From contig VIIQ02000600.1 of assembly GCA_007449985.2 (NCBI GenBank), positions 434,001-498,000 of the forward strand: a stretch of 64,000 bases of DNA, given 5' to 3'. This document shows, piece after piece, positions 49,256 through 61,831 of the stretch (positions are counted from its first letter, which is position 1; each line of letters opens with the position of its first letter). This DNA comes from Desmodesmus armatus (taxonomy: Eukaryota; Chlorophyta; Chlorophyceae; Sphaeropleales; Scenedesmaceae). Position numbers and translations under genes: made by a program. A model generated the notes under the pieces. The model did not search any database. It was not told the origin of the DNA and saw only the letters and a list, made by a program, of their open reading frames with translations.

Positions 49256-52200
49256 ATCGTTCTTTTGCCACATCCACCACCAACACAACTCCCGCCGCTG
49301 CTGCTGCCTCCACTGTTGCTGCAGGAGAGGCTGGCTTGACAGAGTCTGTGCAGTACCTGCAGCACCTGACAGAGCAGCTGCAGGCAGGAGAGCCCGCTGC
49401 TGTGGAGCTGGTGACTCAAGGCCTGCTGCTGGGCTATGTGCAGGCAGTAGCACGGGCATCAGCCGCACCCTCACCAGCTGTGCAGGAGATACCTGTGAGT
49501 GCCAGGGTGCAGGACGCATCCCCATGCTTGGGACATTAGCAGAGTTAGTCAGCTGTGTCTTGGGTGGAAGAGTGATCACACAGCACACTGGTATCTAGGG
49601 CCAAAAGCCCAGACAGCCAGTCCAAGGTATGGCCGCTTTGCTGTGTTGATGAAGGCGCAAGTGGCTTGGGAAGGTGGTGCAACAGCATGAGGGCATGCAT
49701 TGCACAGCAGCAGGTGACACTCAGCCACCCTGCTCCCCCGTATATGTACTACACAGCATGTCAGGCGTCCGCGCAGCCACTGCTGGGGCGCACCTAGGAA
49801 ATGTTGACTGCTTGCCAAAGGCACACCTGGACATGTTTGTTTGTGTCTGCGCTGACCCAGAAGCTCTCCATGTGCCTAGCTAACACACAAGCAGAAGGCC
49901 CACCCAGCTTGATTCAACCACTGGACTGCCAACAAATGCCAGAAACTCGTATGCCCTGCTGCCGCTCCTGCTCCTGCCGCCGCCCTGCCTTGCAGTTCTC
50001 TGTGCTGGACACTGCAGTGGGCTTCCACAGCTGGCTGCAGCAGGGTCCCATGGCTGATGGCAGTTGGGCGCAGGAGGGGGTGCTGCACCTGAGGATTCAG
50101 GACTTCACCACACCCCCAAAGGCACTGCAGTACCTCCAGGTGAGCAGATGCTCCAGCCCGCTGTGCTGTGCTGTGCTGTGGCGTGCTGTGCTGTGCTGGG
50201 CTTCTTGTGGGGGGCACATTTCGCAGTGTGGCCTTGCATTGGGTGGTTTCGCGTTTTGTTTTGTTTTGCTTTGCTTTGCTTTGCTTTGAGTCAAGGAATC
50301 TGGTCATGTCACCGGCTGCTGTGAATGCTTTGAATACCAATGCAGCTCTCAGTGGGTTGCGGCCATTGAAATTGTGCCTTCAAAATGTGCGTTCAGCTGT
50401 GTCAGAAGTATCGCATGGTTGCTCCTCAGCATTCAGCTGCCTGTGTGACTAACACTTTGCTGTCGCTGATTTGTGTTGGTGTGTTCAGCTAGGCCCCTCT
50501 GAGGTGTCTGTGTGCGCCCTGCACCATAGAGACGGCACTGTTACTGGGGAGCGGGTGCCTCTAGTGGGAGACCCCTTCTGCCACCAGCAACACCGCACAC
50601 AGGTGAGCCCCTGAGAAGCTGCTGATTCATAGTCTTTTTGTGAATTGATTGAGTCCACTTTGTCGCCCTTGTGTTACCACTTAGCCAATACATTATTCAC
50701 ATCTGAATGTTTGTGCTGATCTCTGTTGCGGACGTAAAGCGGCCTTTTCAGTGGGGCTGTCACCGTTGCTGCGTCTTGGTGCTTGTCAGACCAACACATG
50801 CCCAACAGGCCTCTGCCTGTGCATGGCTTGACGGTCCTCTCATCAATATCAAACACCCTTGATTCAACTGCTGCTGCTGCTACTGCTGCTGCATGCTGTG
50901 CTGTCACCACCATGTGCTGCAGGGTGGCTTTGTGAGCAGCTGGGAGGACCTTCACGGCGCTGTGCCTGACGCGCAAACCCCTCAGCAGTTCATCCACCAC
51001 GCTCAGGGCTTGGAGGTGGCACTGCTGCAGCTGTGGGTTGCAGCCCTGCCACACATGAGGGCTGCACTGGCTGCAGCAATGACACCAGGGCAGCTGCAGC
51101 AGCAGCAGCAGCAGCAGCAGCAGGGCCGAGCACAGCAGTGTGTGCGACAGCACCTTCAGAAGCAGGACCAGACGGGGATGGCAGTGAGGGTGACGATGTT
51201 TCCATGGAGGCAAAAGGGCAAGTGAAGCGCCGCAAACTCAGTCACCAGCGGCAGGACCAGCAGCAGGACCAGCAGCAGCAGCAGCAGCAGCAGGGACAGC
51301 AGCAGCAGCACCAGCAGCAGAACCAGCAGCAGCAGGGCATCTTGCAGCTGCCTGCTGAGTGGCTGGCTGCTGCTGCTGCAGAGCTAGAGGCAGAGGCGCA
51401 GCGCTGGAACGAGGCTGAGCGTGCCAAGGTGCAGACACTGGCAACCTGGCACAAGCAGCTGCAGGAGTATGTACGGCAGCATAAGGCAGCGCAGGTGTGT
51501 GGGGGCAGGGCACGGGTCGTGGTGGGGGTAGGGTTGGCGGTGGTTACAGGGAGGACGTGTGCTTGCATGAAGGTACTGCTCCAGTGGTGTATTGAATGTA
51601 CCGTGGGTGCATGGGTTGAATTCAACGTGCAAAGCCTCACTGAGATTGGATTGCAGTCGTGGCTTAGCAGCTGGGCTAGTGATGTCAGACTTGCCATGAC
51701 TGTGCCTGCTTCACCTGACGTGTATCGCCTGCTCTTGCTCACTCACTCACTCGCTCACTCACTCACTCACTCACTCACTCACTCACTCACTCACTCACTC
51801 ACTCACTCACTCACTCACTCACTGGCGTCCAATGCCACTCAATCACTCACTCACTCGCTCAATGCCTATCACTGGCCATCCCTGCCTCACAGGCTGAGGA
51901 GGAGGCTGCACAGAGGGAGAAGCGTCTGCAGGGGGCAACCAAGAAGGCGCAGCAGGGCGAACCACAGCCGCAGCAGCAGCAGCAGGACCAGCAGCATGCC
52001 TCCGACTTGCAGCCAGCCAAGCGTCGCTCAAACAACAAGCAACAGCAGCAGCACTCTGAACCTGCAGCGGCAGCAGCAGCAGCGGCAGCAGCTGTGGCCC
52101 CCAATCAGCCCAAGCAGCAGCGCCGCCGGTCCTCTTCCCAGCAGCAGCAGCAGCAGCAGCAGCAGGATGAGGTGCATCCCACACCTGCAGAGCAGCAGCA

Positions 52201-52687
52201 CTCCGACCCTGCAGCGGCAGCAGCAGCAGTAGCAACAGCGTTGTCGCCTCCCACTCAGCCTAAGCAGCGCCGCCGCTCTTCGCAGCAGCAGCAGCAGACT
52301 GTAGTTCACTCGACACCTGCAGGGCAGCAGCACTCTGACCCTGCAGCGCCAGCAGCAGCAGCAGTGACGCCTCCAACACAAGCCAAGGAGCGCCGCCGCT
52401 CTTCGCAGCAGCAGCAGCAGCAGCACCAGGGTGAAGTTCACCCAACAGTTGCAGAGCAGCAGGTGCCAGAGGGCTGTGACACCATCCCTGCCCTCCCAGT
52501 GCTGTTCCTGGAGGCCCTCATCACAGCAGCAGAGCCAGGCAGCATCCGTGCCTGGTATGCCCCTATGATAGACATCAGGAGGCTACCCCTACACAGCAAC
52601 AGCAGCAGCAGTACAGCAGCGCCAGCTGGCAGCAGTGGTGGGGTGGTGGCTGCACCTGCAGCTGGGGCGGTTGAGCCTGCACTGGCC

Positions 52688-52721
<34 letters not shown>

Positions 52722-54759
52722 ACAGCTCGAATCAGCATCTGCTGCCAGCAGCAGCAACAGCACCAGGATTGCCAGCAACAGCACTACCAGCACCAGCACC
52801 AGCAGGTTTGTGGAGGGCAGTGGTCCATGCAGGGTCGCTCTGGTGCCAGCTGCAGACGGGTGTGGGGTTGCTGTGGCTGTCGAGGTGACGATGGCAGCTG
52901 CAGCAGATGGGGTTGCTGCTGGAGAGCTCAATGCATCAGCAGCTGGCAAACACAGCGACGCAGCAGCAGCAGCAGCAGCAGCAGCAAAGGGTGATTGTGG
53001 GCCTGCAGCAACCGCCACTAGCACACAGCCAACCTCGCATGCTGGTCCTGCCAGCAGCGGCGAAGGCAGGGCACGCAGGCAAGGACGGGGCAACAAGCAG
53101 CAGCAGGCAGCAGAAGAGACGGCAGCAGCATTTGGCAACTCTGGCGGTGGCGCTCAGCAAGCTGCTGCTGCTGCCGCTGCTGCTGGTGCTGCTGGTGAGG
53201 ACATGGTGTCACCTGCCAGCATCCGCCGCACCAGCAGCAGGAGAGCAGCCCAGGCAGCCAAGACAGCAATTGCCACTTCAGCAGCAGCTGCAGCCACCAA
53301 CGCTGTTGGCAAACCAATGAAGTCACCCCGGTCCAGGCGCACACCTAGCAAAGCAGCGGCAGCAGCAGCAGCAGCAGGCAGCAGCAAAGCAAAGCCGGGT
53401 GCGGATGCTGCTGCTGCTGCTGCTGCTGGAGGCAAGGCCAGCAGCGGCACCCAGCAGGACAGCAGCAGCAAAGGCAGCAAAGGGCGAAATGCAACGCCTG
53501 GCAGGCGGACGGCAAAGTCTCCCAGCGCCGCTGCTGCTGCTGCTGGTGCTGCAGAAGCAGCCCCAGTCCACACCCAAGCAGTGGCCAGCGGCAGCAGCAG
53601 GAAGAGGCAGGCAGCCGGCAGGCAGACCCCAGCAGCAAAAGCAGCAAAGGCGCCAGCTGCTGCTGCATCTCCTGCCGCCGCTGCTGCCGCCGCTGCTGCC
53701 GCCGCTGCTGCTGCTGCAACCACACTCAAAGCTGCCGCCGCTGCTGGTGCCGCCGGTGCTGCCGCCGCTACTGCTGCTGCTGCTGCTGCTGCCCCCAAGG
53801 CAGAGGTGAAGGATCTCAGCCGGTGTCCCATTGTGCATGCTGCTGACATCAGCAGGGCCCCTGGGACCTTTTTGAGCTGCGTGCTGGTGCGGTGCACCCT
53901 GAGATGAGGGCCACTGCTTCTGAGTGGGTGGAGGGAGAGAGCGAGGTGGTCATGGTGAGTGACCAGACGCAAGGGGCTGCGGTTGTGAGCTAGTTTGGGA
54001 AGCAGGGGCCTGCTGTTTCTAGCTAGCTTGATCTGGGTGGCTGTGTTGCTTTTATCAGAGAGTAGATCAAAGGGTAATTGGAGAAGCGATCAGTCTTGAG
54101 GGCAGTCTTTGGTAGTGCTATCAGGCATTGCCCAGGAACTGCGTGCCTGCTGACCTGGCATGTAGGTCAAGGTGTCATCCTAGTGCATCCGACTCCAGCA
54201 CACGCACTGCTGCACAAACATACCTGATGTGAGCTGGGCGGCGCTTGTGGGGACAGGCCAAAGACAGTGCTCCCCGTAGCCCGGTCACATGCGTCTCCCA
54301 CCTGGCGGTAGCCAGCAGCAGCGTTGCGTAAGTTCAGGCCCAAGTAGCAGGCCCAAACATCAACGGGGCACTCACCATCTCTAACTTTTTTAAAATAGTG
54401 CTCATTCCAGTGCTTTCATCGTGTGCTGCAAACCACATGCCCACCCATGATGCATTGCTGGTGTTGCATGCAGGTCGAGACCCACTGGAGCAGGCTGGGC
54501 CCTGCTTGTGCAGGTAGCCTACTGACAGTGACAGATGCAGGGCTGGCGGGCAAGGCCCACAGGGCCATGGGGGGCCTGTCAAGCACTGTTGGCATTCTGT
54601 CGTCAGCAGCTACCAGCGCACTGCTGCATCCAGAGGACTGTGGCCTTGCCAGCTACAATATAAACCTCTGCGGGCAGGATAAGGTAGGTAGGGCTGGGGT
54701 ATGGGAGGTTCAGGGTTGGGGAGATGCCGAGTGAAGGCATCTGCTGCTGCTGCTGCTGT

Positions 54760-54856
<97 letters not shown>

Positions 54857-56700
54857 AGAAACTGTTTTCAAAAGGGTGTTGCAGCCAGCTACAACATACA
54901 CCTGTGCAACCAGGATAAAGTGGGAATGTGAGGTTGTGGGTGGAGCGTTTTGTTACCCAGCCGTGCCTGTCGCGCGTACACTCCCTCATCTCGAGTCACA
55001 CCTGCTGCCTTGCTCTCTCTCCTTTTTTGTTTCATTTGCTGCTGCAGCTATGGTACATTGTGCCGCCAGCGCGCCACCAGCAGTTCATTGCCAAGCTGCA
55101 GCAGCTGATGGTCCTGCCAGACCTAGCCACCGCAGCGGGGCTGACTGCTGTGAAGACGCTGCTGCCGCTGCTGCCTGCTGAGGCAGTGAGGGAGCTGGGG
55201 GTGCGGCGGCTGATGCAGCGGCCTGGTGACATCATCCTTACATGCCCGGTGAGCCGCTGGTTGTTTCACCAGCATGAGTCTGGGGTGCAGAGCCCCTGAA
55301 ATTGACAGCGCCGGTGTGGGCGGACATGTAGACACCTGCAGGGTTGGGGCCGTGGGTTTGTGTGGCTTGCAGATTTGGTGTGGAGCGTGACAGCGCTTGC
55401 GTGGGGGCTTGTTACAACGCAGGCACTGGCTTGGTGCGCCACATGCAGTTGCTGCATTTCAACTAGTACTGTCTGCTGCCACATGCGTGCATTTGGATTG
55501 CAGCTTGCTGCATCTATAGTCAGTGACGAATAGTGCAGTTCTGCGCAACCTGCATGGGAGGTAGTGCAACTGGAACACATCTGAACTTGCCAGCTTGCCT
55601 TTTCTTCCTTGCGCTGCTTGCAGGGCATAACATACCACACAACCCTGTCGACCGGCACAAACCTTGCAGAGTCTGTCAATTTCATGCCCCACCTGACAGC
55701 AGTGCAGCAGGCAGCAGCAGAGGCAGCAGCAGACGTGCTCAGTGCACAGCTGCAAGAGGCTGTAGCAGCAGCAGCAGCACCGTTGGCAGCAGCAGCAGCA
55801 GCAGCAGCAGGACAGGGAGCCCCAGGCGATGACGGCATCCAGCAGCAGCAGCAGCCAAAGGCGGATCTGTGCAGCAGGCTTGCTCAGCTGCTGTCCCCAC
55901 ATTCAGCAGAGGCTGAGCAGGTGAGGGCAGCTGCTGTGGCAGCAGCGGCTGCACACCTGGCTGGACAGTCAGCACCAGCAGCAGCAGCAGCAGCAGTGCA
56001 GGGCTCAGCACCTCCACCTTCTGTTGATGGAGTGACAGCACCAGTTGCGGCAGCATTGCTTGCAGCAGCACCAGCAGCAGCTCCTGTGTCACCTGTGGGT
56101 GCTGCACCTCAGGCGGCATTGGGCTCTACTGCTTCGCCAGTGACAGCTGCAGCAGCCAGGCTAGCAAAGCCGCTGACAGAAGCCCCAGCCGCAACAGCAG
56201 CTTCTGCTGCAGCACTTGCTGCAATGGCAACGCTGTGTGATGGCACCTCCACCCTGCAGCCCCCACACCAGATGGCAAATGCACTCACAACGGCACCAAA
56301 TGCGGCTGGTGCAGAGGCAGCACTCGCCGGAGGGGCAGGGGCCACAGGGGCGGCAAAGTCAGCCGCAGCCAATGTCATCAATGCATCACCAGCAGCAACA
56401 GCAGCTGCCACTGCAGCAGCAGACGTCACCACAGCAATAGCCCCAGCAGCACTTGCAGCAGCAGCAGCAGCAGCAGCAGATGTGGCCCTGAGCCACGGCC
56501 TGCCCATGGTGTGGGCCACCTACCTGGCCCTACTGGTCCAGGCCTCATGCAGCAGCACAGGCCAGGAGGAGCTGCTGAGCCGCCTGGGTGTCAAGTGGAG
56601 GCAGCTGCTGCTGCCCATTGCTGACAGCTGGACGGCTGCTGGTATGGGTAGCATGGGTGTGCCTGCTGCAGTACGGGCTTGGATGAAGGGCCTGCCATAG
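49256..56700 (+). CDS. JmjC-domain protein (putative histone demethylase) with poly-Gln/Ala segments
   Basis: Inferred exons: 49256-49494 (5' end unresolved), 49996-50139, 50489-50602, 50923-51183, 51255-51494, 51893-52805, 52904-53805, 53856-53954, 54474-54683, 55048-55248, 55624-56700; about 1466 aa visible. The catalytic core spans exons 54474-55700. HPEDCGLASYNINLCGQDK supplies the HxE iron pair and the lysine for 2-oxoglutarate. WYIVPPARHQQF follows. RPGDIILTCPGITYHTTLST then NLAESVNF supplies the distal iron-binding His. JmjC enzymes are Fe(II)/2-oxoglutarate dioxygenases, often demethylating histone lysines in the nucleus. The N-terminal 250 residues are unrecognised; the middle is Gln/Ala-rich with a basic RRRSS repeat and many Lys/Arg-Ser motifs. 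Two small introns (51184-51254, 52806-52903) remove apparent frameshifts. The 50-nt gap at 53806-53855 could instead be coding with a one-base deletion. TGTAA lies at 56874-56878. Confidence 0.75.
51736..51860 (+). repeat. (CTCA)n tetranucleotide tract in a JmjC-gene intron
   Basis: An almost pure ctca array covers 51736-51823 with one cgct interruption, and a shorter piece follows at 51839-51860. It lies close to the acceptor of exon 51893. Confidence 0.95.
54739..54855 (+). repeat. Long CTG repeat in an intron of the JmjC gene
   Basis: About 39 triplets, nearly all CTG with two TTG interruptions near the 5' end. It lies between the two exons that encode the JmjC core (54474-54683 and 55048-55248), in the sense orientation as CTG. 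Confidence 0.95.
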
Positions 56701-57025
56701 GGGCCTTGACTGCAGCAGCAGCAGCAGCAGCAGCAGCGGTGGTGGGAATGCGAGGCATCAGGGTTTGGGTGTGCCTGCTGCAGTACGGGGGCCTGCCCTA
56801 GGGGCCATGAGGCTGATTGCAGCAGCATCAGCAGCAGCGGCGGCGGCGATTTGAGCCACCGTGCTGTGCTTGCTGTAATACGGGCCTTGACAAGGGACCT
56901 TGCTCCAGGGGAGACCGATTGCAGAAGCAGCAGCAGAGGCGGCAGTGGCGGCAGTTTGGGTGGGTGTGGGTGTGCCTGCTGCAACAGTGCAGGCATGGTT
57001 GACCGCCCTGCCCCAAACACTTGGG
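56655..57025 (+). repeat. Degenerating tandem copies of the 3' end of the JmjC gene
   Basis: The phrase gtgcctgctgcagtacggg, from the last coding residues, recurs at about 56771 and in weaker form at about 56866 and 56978. Each copy is followed by a variant of gggcctgccataggggcc and then a CAG-rich stretch. Spacing is roughly 95-115 nt. Only the first copy is in the open reading frame. Confidence 0.7.
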
Positions 57026-60000
57026 CCCACCTGATTGGGCGGCTTTGACACGCGTGCTGCACCCAACTGTTTGCCTTGGGGACTTGGATTGTCCCTGCAG
57101 ATATAGGGTGCTGCTCCTTATTTTGAGAGTATTGCCCCAGGGGTGGTGGTGGAAGCAGGGCTATGCTTGTTTGGCAGAGTAGTAGGGTGGGAGCAGATAG
57201 CATGCGGTGGATGTCGGGAAGTTTGTACAGCCCAATTCTGCTTTTTCCCACTGCTTTTAGATGAAGGGTCGGAGCATGAGCCGCATGGAATGATGTTACC
57301 ATCCATGCAGCGTGTTTTTTTCACACATGGCCTGCATTGAGTGTCATCACTGAATAAAGCACCTTGATAAGGCAGCTTTGCACCGCACTGCTTGCCCAAG
57401 TTCAAGTCATCAAGACTTCTCATGGTTGTGGGGTTTTTTGGTCAAACCCTTCGACACTCTTGCTTGCTTTGAAGGCCTGTCAGTGCACGTGGTGGGCCTG
57501 TTTGTGGTTGCAGGGTTTTCACGGTTCTGTGCCGTCATTTGTTGGTGCTGCCTGAGCATTTCAAATGCTGAGTTCAAGTTGAGTGCAACGCGTGGGTGTC
57601 TGCCCATGTAGGCCGCCGTGGCCATGGCACGTGTTGCATCATCAGAATGCAGCATGCTTTGTCACCTGGGCTCATGGCATACCACGTAGTGCATGCACAC
57701 GCTCAATGCAGCATTCAGGCCCCCCGCTTGTTGTATCACCACTTTGCGGACTCCTGAGGTTGGGTGGAGGATGAAGGGAGAGTGTGCATAGTATCTCCTC
57801 CACATGGGTGGTGTACACTTGTGCAGCCTTGTGCGTATGGCCTGCTGAAGGTGATCTTTGTCAGGACAAGTGCACTTTCACTACGTCAGAGTTGAAGTTG
57901 ATCGAAGTTGAGCACTTGTAAAGTTCAGCAGCTGGGCTGGTTGCTGAAGAGTCCTGCAGGGATCCAGCAAGCATGTGTGCAGGCGCAAATGGCTCCTCCG
58001 CTGTTTACTGTTGAAGCAGGCATGAGGATGTATGCTTAGGAACAATGGCAATAGCACGCTGCAGCTTTAAAAATTTTGTTCAATCAAATCTGCGGTGTGG
58101 GGTGTGTGTTGATGGCACCCCATCAGGATTCCTGCAATGAGCGCACCACAATGACAACTGCAGACATCACAGTGATGACTGCTCGAGCAGATAACTGAGA
58201 ATGAGCTCGTTCTGGATCATCTACAACAGTGTTGCAGCTTCCACTCAGCTTGTAGTAGTGGCATGTGCAAATCTGCTGGGCGTTGGCCACCGTAGTGACT
58301 GCAGTTTACGTTGACAAGATGATGCCTTGTCAGCTGACAAAAACTGACTGATGCTGTCAAAGCTTCTTTCAGCCTCACAGCTCTGCCAGGCCCAGCTGGG
58401 CACAGGCTTCAATGCTGCAATAATGTACGGCTGACATGTCAGCACACACAATGAACAATGTGCAAGGGTGCCCAAAAGTGCTGCTGCTGCTGACGTCCAG
58501 CTGCTGTCGGCCCTGCAGATGCCCCAGGGCCCTGCTACCGCGCTTGGAGCCATCACGGCGGAGCAAGCTCTGGTGTCACAGGGAAATGCCAATAGTCATG
58601 GACTGGGCTGTCTGATCAGCCTTGCGGCAGCCTGAGTCAGCATTGGTGAAGGGTTGAGGGCAATCACCCTTCACCACCAGTCATACCAAGCTTCGATTTT
58701 GTGCACTGTCTGGAGAGTGCCTCCAAGCCTTGGAGAAGAGTACTAAGGATTGACAGCACAGAGGCAGCATGACGCAGCAGCAGCCGCTGATGAAGTTTAC
58801 GTATTTTTCAAAGCGCTGCTGAACCATGCCAGCCTTAGTCGTAGTGCGTGGTGACATCCATGTCCACACGCACACTGTGACACTGTCGTACGGTACGGTA
58901 ACAGTGCCACAACAGCCAGAGTGGCAGCACGGCCTGGTAACCTGCTTGGCAAGTTGCATGGGATTGGTCAGTACTGCAACCACCCCAGGTGGTGTGGTGA
59001 CCTGGCGAACAGCTACTGTTGTGGGTTGCAGAGGTTTGCTCACCCAGCTGCGCCTGGTGCTTGCCTGGGGCACTCTTGCGACTTGCTGACCACACCGTGG
59101 ACGGTCCTTGGGAATCCCACTACAGTAGTTTGGTATTAAAACCACAGAGCAGCATGTGTGGGGTGGTCTGCAGCAGCCCGTTTCAGCGCTGCTGCTTCTT
59201 ATGCCCTTTGATGCCTGCGTTGTGGCCGTAACTGGCACAGGCTATCTAGTGTCCTAGGTCACTGGTCGCCTGGTGGTGTCTTGCATGTCTTGCACCAGGG
59301 TCGATTTGCTGCTGGCAGCTTGCTGCATGGGCAATGAACCTGGCCGGAAACACGTGTAATGATGATGATGATGCAACCACCCCAGTACTGCAAGCATGGA
59401 CTGGCCAGAGCCTCCCCTCCGGGGAGCCGGCACACCAACTTCAGGACAGCCGTTGGGATCTGTGTAAGCCAATTTATATTAAATTGAAATGCAGACATAA
59501 TTGAGGCGTAGACCGTGCACCTCTGACTGCCGGTATTGAGACAGATTGCAAGTGATCGAGCCACCAAAAAGCCCTCAGGGCATCTTGGCTTCGACACGAT
59601 GACGCTTGCTGGGACTGTGTGCGGTTGAGGTTGTATCACACCATGAATTGATTTTGTGGCTGCATGATTGTCGTGCCCTTAAGCCCCCGCCAACGGCGGG
59701 CTGGCAGTTTTCGGGCTGGCCAAAGCTGCAGGGCAGCCCCAGCGCTGATAAGATGTGCTGTGTGCAGCTTTAGTGCTTGGGTATTAGCTAGAAGCATCCT
59801 GGACACTGCGAGATGCGTCCAGTTAGCTTGCATATGGGTGTAACCTGCAGGAGTCCGCAAGGACTGGATGGGGCGAAGACCGCCCGCACAGGGCTTGTAC
59901 TAACATGTTGTTTGCTTGCAGTTTGTTTCTATGCAGGCGGAGTTGGAGCAGTGCACCGGGCAGAGGAACAGCAGCAGCAGAGCAGCAGCGTAGTGCCTAG

Positions 60001-60835
60001 CTAAGCTAGTGTTGTAGCTATAGCTAGCTAGCGGTAAGTGTTATGCTATGTCTGCAGAGACAGGTGCCCCAGTGGAAGACCTGGGGTATCTGCATACCCA
60101 AGCGGCTGCAAGTTGTAGCGGACTGGCTCGCCCGTGTCACTGGACAGCCTCAACTGGGCTTGGAGCGCTTGCAGGGCTATGCAGCTCAATCGACCACCAT
60201 GGTGTGCACCACACACTGTGCGTCGGGATGCAAGTGACTCAGTTGCTGGGTGCGCTCAGCAATCGTTGTCGGCACAGCGCATCAGGAGAGATGAGCAGGT
60301 CTCAGCAGCAGCACTGTCCATACAGGCGGTGCTGCTGTGGCGGTTCAAGCCCGCCTGTCTCCATCAAACACTTCTATATGCACACTCACCCTCACCAACT
60401 CAGTTGGCACATTGTTGCTGGCTCTGGTTACATGGCATCAGGGTTTGATGTGCTAGTAGGCATTGGGCTTGTAAAAATGGTCAAGTGGGGGTTTCACCCT
60501 AGGGCCTGGTGCATGATAGGGCTCCTGCACAGATGAGGTAAGGTTTCTGCACTCCAATCAGCTCAGCACAACTCACTGCTGCCGGGCCACACAGGTCACA
60601 GACGAAGCCTTCTTGCAAATGCAGTCCGCGAGCTTGCAAGCGCAACTGGGCAAAAGCGCCCACACTTTTGTCCACACTGTTCACGCAGTCTGGCATCTTG
60701 TCAAGTAGGTTGCCAAGACATGTACTGTGGTGCTCACAGCTGCCAGCACAGTCTGCATTCAGCTTGACAGTTCAGCCAGGGCGGTCAAGGCTGTGGCATA
60801 CTCACTGATACTTCCAGCAGCTAGTGTACTACTTG

Positions 60836-60898
60836 GGTAGGGACAGGCATCCAACGGGCAGGGACAGGCATCCGATCGGCAGGGACAGTCATCCAATC
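60836..60898 (+). repeat. Short tandem repeat, about 20-nt unit, three copies
   Basis: The phrase agggacaggcatccgatcgg and two close variants follow one another without spacers. Confidence 0.85.
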
Positions 60899-61038
60899 TG
60901 GCATTGCGCAATGTGTGGCTCTGCTGCACGTCTCCTGCCACGGCAGCGGCGATGGCTGCTGTTACTGCTGGTGTCGTGTCAGAGGAAGGAGGGGTTCAAC
61001 ATCTTAGACAGCTTAGACATCACGATGCACGCCTCCCC

Positions 61039-61071
<33 letters not shown>

Positions 61072-61310
61072 ACAGGCCCAAAACCACGCTGTACAGGGTG
61101 TGCTGCTGCAGCTCCTGCAATCATTGACAATGCCCTCCTGGTGCAACGAAGTACACTCTGTGACTGAGATGTGCTGCCAGTAATCCTCTAGCTTGATGAC
61201 ACTCTGTTAGTGTGATTCAGCCTCTGAAACGTCTCATTGGATCCTCCTGTACAGACATGTTTGCCCTCCTTGGTTCCGTTCCCTGTCTCCCTGCCCCATC
61301 CGGGCGCGGT

Positions 61311-61339
61311 GGGGTGGGTGGGTGGGGGGGTGGGTGGGT

Positions 61340-61379
<40 letters not shown>
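61311..61379 (+). repeat. G-rich tract ending in about 40 consecutive G
   Basis: A gggtgggtgggg stretch (61311-61339) runs into an unbroken G run at 61340-61379. The arrangement of G-runs could fold as a G-quadruplex; such long homopolymers are also prone to assembly error. Confidence 0.9.
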
Positions 61380-61831
61380 CTGGTATGGACCTGCAGGCCA
61401 GCTGGCTGCAGCCAGACCTGCTCTGGAGGTTGGGGGCCGACAAACCTGAAGATCTTCACTGGACTGTTCAGGATCACCCATGCCAATAGACAGTACTCCT
61501 TTCGGTGGGCTGCTTGCAGGTCAAATGCGGCAGGTCAAACTCTCGAGACATGCTTCACTGACTCATGTTTTGTGATCTAAAAGTGTTGTGCCGCAAGCTT
61601 GTTAGGTCCTGGGCAGACAGAGCGTCTCGTTTGTCTTTGAAGGTGTCTGATCAACTCGCTTGCTCCGAGGTTTCCCCCTCCAGTCTTCCTCGCTCGGGCC
61701 ATGCCGTTGTGGTCAACGCAGTCTTAACGTAGTTGACAACATTTCATGCAGCGGGCCGCACCTGGCCGCTTCCAGTACAGGCAACACCCAGCATTGCTGC
61801 TGCTGTCCAGCAGTTGTGAACACATAATGCT

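Larger units (their letters stand above)
57026..61831. other. About 4.8 kb with no recognisable gene
   Basis: Open frames here are short and show no family features or coherent splice structure. A minus-strand fragment at about 60570-60710 (CVNSVDKSVGAFAQLRLQAR) ends at a good GTGAGT donor and could be a stray exon, but nothing joins to it. The last 200 bp should hold the gyrase B promoter. Confidence 0.4.

Noticed and set aside
51033..52232. A 399-codon plus-strand open frame rich in Gln, Ala and Ser-Leu-Thr-His repeats
   Set aside because: It reads through a GTGTGT donor at 51495 and the (CTCA)n intron; coding sense returns only in another frame at 51893. Splicing explains the region better.
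50923..52903. Apparent frameshifts inside the JmjC gene (51184-51254 and 52806-52903)
   Set aside because: Both disappear when short introns with GTGAGG...GGCAG and GTTTGT...CTGCAG boundaries are removed; phases then agree exactly.
52575..53972. Long Ala/Leu/Cys-rich minus-strand open frames over the JmjC gene, and similar ones at 30131-30839
   Set aside because: They are antisense shadows of CAG/GCT repeats, which leave several frames open; they show no domain or splice logic.
58681..59238. A 185-codon minus-strand open frame
   Set aside because: Composition is Thr/Cys/Arg-rich without motifs, splice sites or family resemblance; likely chance.
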